DNA of 64,000 bases, taken from positions 28,334,329 through 28,398,328 of the forward strand of contig NC_049982.1 in NCBI RefSeq assembly GCF_000003815.2. Direction: 5' to 3'. The notes under the pieces were generated by a model. The model did no database searches. It saw only the letters and a list, made by a program, of their open reading frames with translations, and had not been told where the DNA came from. The translations under genes and the position numbers were made by a program. This DNA is from Branchiostoma floridae (Eukaryota; Chordata; Leptocardii; Amphioxiformes; Branchiostomatidae). This document shows positions 60,819 to 64,000 of the stretch, piece by piece (within the stretch, counting starts at the first letter, position 1; each line of letters starts with the position of its first letter).

Positions 60819-62800
60819 ATGGCGTCGAACGCAATCAGCTACATTACCGACGAATTTCTCGTCTGCCAGGTGTGTCTTGAGGACTTCAGGCAGCCTAAGG
60901 TGCTGCCGTGTCTTCACACCTTCTGACAGCCGTGTTTGGATAGGCTCCTGGCCACAGAGCCGGCAGGGAAACTGGATTGTCCAACATGCCGACAGGACGT
61001 GCCACTCCCTGAAAATGGCGTCCAGGGGCTGAAGTCCAACTTCCTCGTTGGAAAGCTGCGCGACATTCTGCAACAACAGCCGAAAGGGGAAACTTCCGAG
61101 GCGCGGGAGGATGGAGTCCCCTGTACGGTCTGTGAGGCCGGGAACTCTGCTCAGTTCTACTGTGTGGAGTGTACCGACTACCTGTGTCAGACGTGTAAAG
61201 ACATGCACCGTCGGTTCAAAGAAAGCAAGGACCACAAAACTGTAACAATACAAGACCTGCAATCCGGCCAGGCTGCCGCCGAGCTCCGGGGAAGAGAGAC
61301 CTCCAAGTGTGAGGATCACCATGAACTGAACAAGTTCTACTGTGACACCTGTCACCGGGTCATCTGTCTGCACTGTGTGGTCACGGCGCACAAAGATCAC
61401 CAGTATGTGGAGATAGAGAAGGCAGCCGAGAGAGAGGGAGCAAAGATCAAGGAAAAGCTGGCGACAGTGAAAAACACAGCAGACCTCCATCAGAACTGGA
61501 TACAAGACTTGCAGTCAGTGAAGGACGAGTGGTCCTCACAGGTACAGCGGACAGAAGAACAGATCGGAAAACAAGTCAACTCGATCATCGAGACCGCGAA
61601 GAAGGTGGGAAACGACAGAATCGCTCAGCTTCGCTCCATGAACGCTGCTCGGGAGAAACAGATGGAAGCCGCCATGGAGGCAGCTGAGATGGACCTGGCC
61701 TCAGCCAGGAGCTGTGTCCAGTTCACGGACAACGTGTTGGAGTACGGGAGCCCGGCGGAGGTCATGTCGGTGGCCGGAGAACTGACCGGACGGTTGGACC
61801 AAATCGCGGACGAGAACACAACCAACAAGGCTGAAATGACCAAAGACTTGGTGAACTTGATAATTAACCTAAAACTTATAACGTGGAGCAGGAAGTGTCC
61901 AAACTTGTCGGTGAGATCACGAGAACAGCAATCCCGATGTTATCTTCACCTCCAACGTTAACTACACAGGTGCGGCACAATATGGTGATCGGTAATGACG
62001 ACAGAGGTCTAAAACGCGTTCAAGTTGTAGGGAAGGATAGAGATGGACAGTCTCAATTTCTGACGTCGCTTGCTGTCACAGGAGAGGGAGAAATTGTAGC
62101 AACTGATTACGACAACTCACGTCTGCAATTGTTGGGCAAAGATGGGTCTTTCAAGAAGAAAGTCGATCTCAAATTTAAGCCATGGTCTGTGGCGGCACTG
62201 ACAAACGGTGAGCTGTTGGTGACAGGAGACGGACACAGGATTCACGTACTGGACAAACTGGGGAGGGAGTCACGTGTCATCCAGGTGACAGGGGCTGCAG
62301 AGACAAGTGAAACTACTGAGGGAGTCGCGGTTGACAGTTTGGGACGCATCATCGTCACAATCGGGCACCAAGTTTTCAAACTCAGCCCCAGCGGTGACGT
62401 CATGATGAGGATCGGGGGAAAAGATCAAGGTCAGCAGTATTTTGGCTCCTTCCTCCGTGTGGCCGTCAACAGCAGGAACCAGATCATTGTCAGTGATGAG
62501 TGGAACAGCAACATGATGATGTTTGACCCCTTCGGTCGCCATCTGTTCACGTGCGGGTCACCTGGCTCGGGACCTGGTCAGCTGGACTATTCCCACTGTG
62601 TCATAACGGACAGCGAGGACAACATTATTGTGTCTGACTGTGGCAACAATCGTGTTTCCCTGTTCAGTCGGGACGGCACGTTTATCAGGCACGTGCTGAC
62701 AGAGACTGAACACAGTCTGTTCGGTCCAATGGGACTGGCAGTGACTTGCGACGGACATTTGATTGTTTCTGATTACGATACTATCACTTTTTTCATGTGA
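60819..62800 (+). pseudogene. TRIM-NHL copy 2, disrupted by a stop and a frameshift
   Basis: Highly similar to copy 1 over its full length. Codon 36, TGT (Cys, a RING zinc ligand) in copy 1, is TGA here (60924-60926). Around 61862-61893 one base is missing compared with copy 1, shifting the frame between the coiled coil and the NHL region. Fragments remain open: 60936-61961 (from an internal Met, second half of RING plus B-boxes and coiled coil) and 61883-62800 (NHL). Several NHL residues differ from copy 1. A shortened RING-less product cannot be excluded, but decay is the simpler reading. Confidence 0.88.
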
Positions 62801-63395
62801 AACGCAACTTTAATACTTAATCCATACTTCCAATCTATGTAATATTTTAATGTTTCCATAGTGTATTTTCTTTATGTCAAATTCATCTGTGACAATAAGC
62901 CGTCATTTGATTTGATTGCTTAACTTAATTTAACTCTTGTAAAGCCTTTCCTTAAGTTAAGGATATAATTTCAATACAATCTTGGCCACCTTTCATATAA
63001 GTATGAAACTTCATGGTTAATAATGACATGGCTATTCTGTTAATTGTGTCGATAGAGCAAATAGGATGGTTCATTATGAATTGACAATTTATCTTGACAC
63101 GCTCGAATACGAATAAAATAACAACAGCAAATTATCTTTAAATTAATTAATAATTAGTACATATATTATGTGGTATATCTGACAAGGTCACGTAAATATT
63201 TCAAATGTCAGATATGGAACATTTGCTGTTTCTCTCAGGCCTGCCTCGCCATGCTCATTAGATTTTCTTCCAGCAGTGATATACATGTGTAGTTTTTTTG
63301 TCATACATTCCTGTATTCAACGAAACTGCAATCAAGTCGAATAAGATTGATATAGTCTACTAAAAAGGTAGATCAAAAATTGACAGGGACGTACT
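62801..63395. other. 3' flank of TRIM copy 2
   Basis: Homologous to 59233-59817, with AATAAA at 63113. No gene seen. Confidence 0.6.
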
Positions 63396-64000
63396 CCACG
63401 TTTTCTTTTCATGTATACGTATGGAATCCAAGTCTGACATGCCATGTCATCAGAGCTAGCCCTTTGTAATAGCCACGAGCTAACTGACAGCCCCAACTTT
63501 GCGTGTTGAACACAAAATATAAGTTTTATAACTAGTCACAGCAGCTGAAATGTCCCAGCGAGACATCACGGTACAGCAGTCAATTAAAATGTATCATAGC
63601 TGCTATCCCGGTTACCCCTCCCGATATATCAGTATATAGGTGTGCCAAAATATAGATTAGGCATCCCTGGCTCAGGCCGCCTTCATATCTTTTTGGCACA
63701 ATGCATGAGCACTAGCACTTTGAAGAGCAAAATCTCGAGCAAAGTTCATTGATGATGGGTATTTTGTGCGTTTTGACGCTTTTCAAATCGCACTTTTACG
63801 TCGTGGATGGCACTTGATCTATTATTATGTCTTAGGTCATGCAGACCCAATTTTGTCGCTCAACGGTGTCGATCGAGTAAACAAAATCTTACAATTACGG
63901 CAGAAATTGAATATGTAAATCAAAATAGTTTTTGACACAGAATATCAATTGACAGGTGAAGATTAGAACGGGTAAAAGACGACTGCATTTTAAAAGCTTT
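63396..64000 (+). repeat. Third copy of the TRIM 5' flank, cut by the window edge
   Basis: Aligns with 59818-60430. By the spacing of copies 1 and 2 a third TRIM start codon would lie about 390 bp beyond the right edge. Confidence 0.8.

Overview
The window is animal genomic DNA with large introns, many small transposable elements, two head-to-tail paralogous calpain genes on the minus strand, and a tandem array of intronless TRIM-NHL genes on the plus strand. Gene style (lineage-expanded single-exon TRIMs, penta-EF-hand calpains, tRNA-derived SINEs, abundant hairpin MITEs) suggests an invertebrate chordate, most likely amphioxus (Branchiostoma). This is inference from content; no search was run.

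Layout. Calpain A (minus strand) runs from its start exon at 38178-38351, across a 20.4 kb first intron, to exons for the protease core (17.8-13.2 kb), the C2-like domain (10.6-8.7 kb), a linker (6.85-6.6 kb) and the penta-EF-hand domain (5.0-0.9 kb). All splice phases close, giving about 660 residues with an intact Cys86/His251/Asn271 triad. Two parts are duplicated as tandem exons: a 49-nt linker exon (6803-6851 and 6612-6660), where both or neither breaks the reading frame, and a 117-nt EF-hand exon (1239-1355 and 922-1038). The last coding exon may lie left of the window.

From 38.4 to 42.9 kb is an intergenic stretch with a LINE 3' end, a hairpin MITE and a 21-bp minisatellite. Calpain B (minus strand) follows at about 42.9-56.2 kb. 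It is collinear with calpain A exon by exon, but the exons for its start and catalytic Cys are not in the window: the visible gene begins at the catalytic His exon. One exon (51546-51751) is a precise fusion of two calpain A exons.

From about 56.27 kb to the right edge a 3.57-kb unit is repeated in tandem. Each unit carries a single-exon RING/B-box/coiled-coil/NHL gene on the plus strand. Copy 1 (57250-59232, 660 aa) is intact. Copy 2 (60819-62800) has a stop codon replacing a RING zinc-ligand Cys and a 1-nt frameshift. Copy 3 is represented only by its 5' flank. The array starts about 50 bp upstream of the calpain B His exon, so it either sits in a calpain B intron or has cut off that gene's 5' end.

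The introns are dominated by repeats: a hairpin MITE family with GGTGAACTAGCGTTA ends, a family with AGTACTGTAAATGCA ends, a 1.56-kb MULE-like element with a 9-bp target duplication nested inside a MITE, a TTAA-flanked element, SINEs, two LINE 3' ends, a 2.5-kb satellite of about 100-bp units interrupted by a MITE, and several minisatellites. Calpains are Ca2+-activated cytosolic cysteine proteases; TRIM-NHL proteins are ubiquitin E3 ligases. Nothing in the sequence links the two families functionally.
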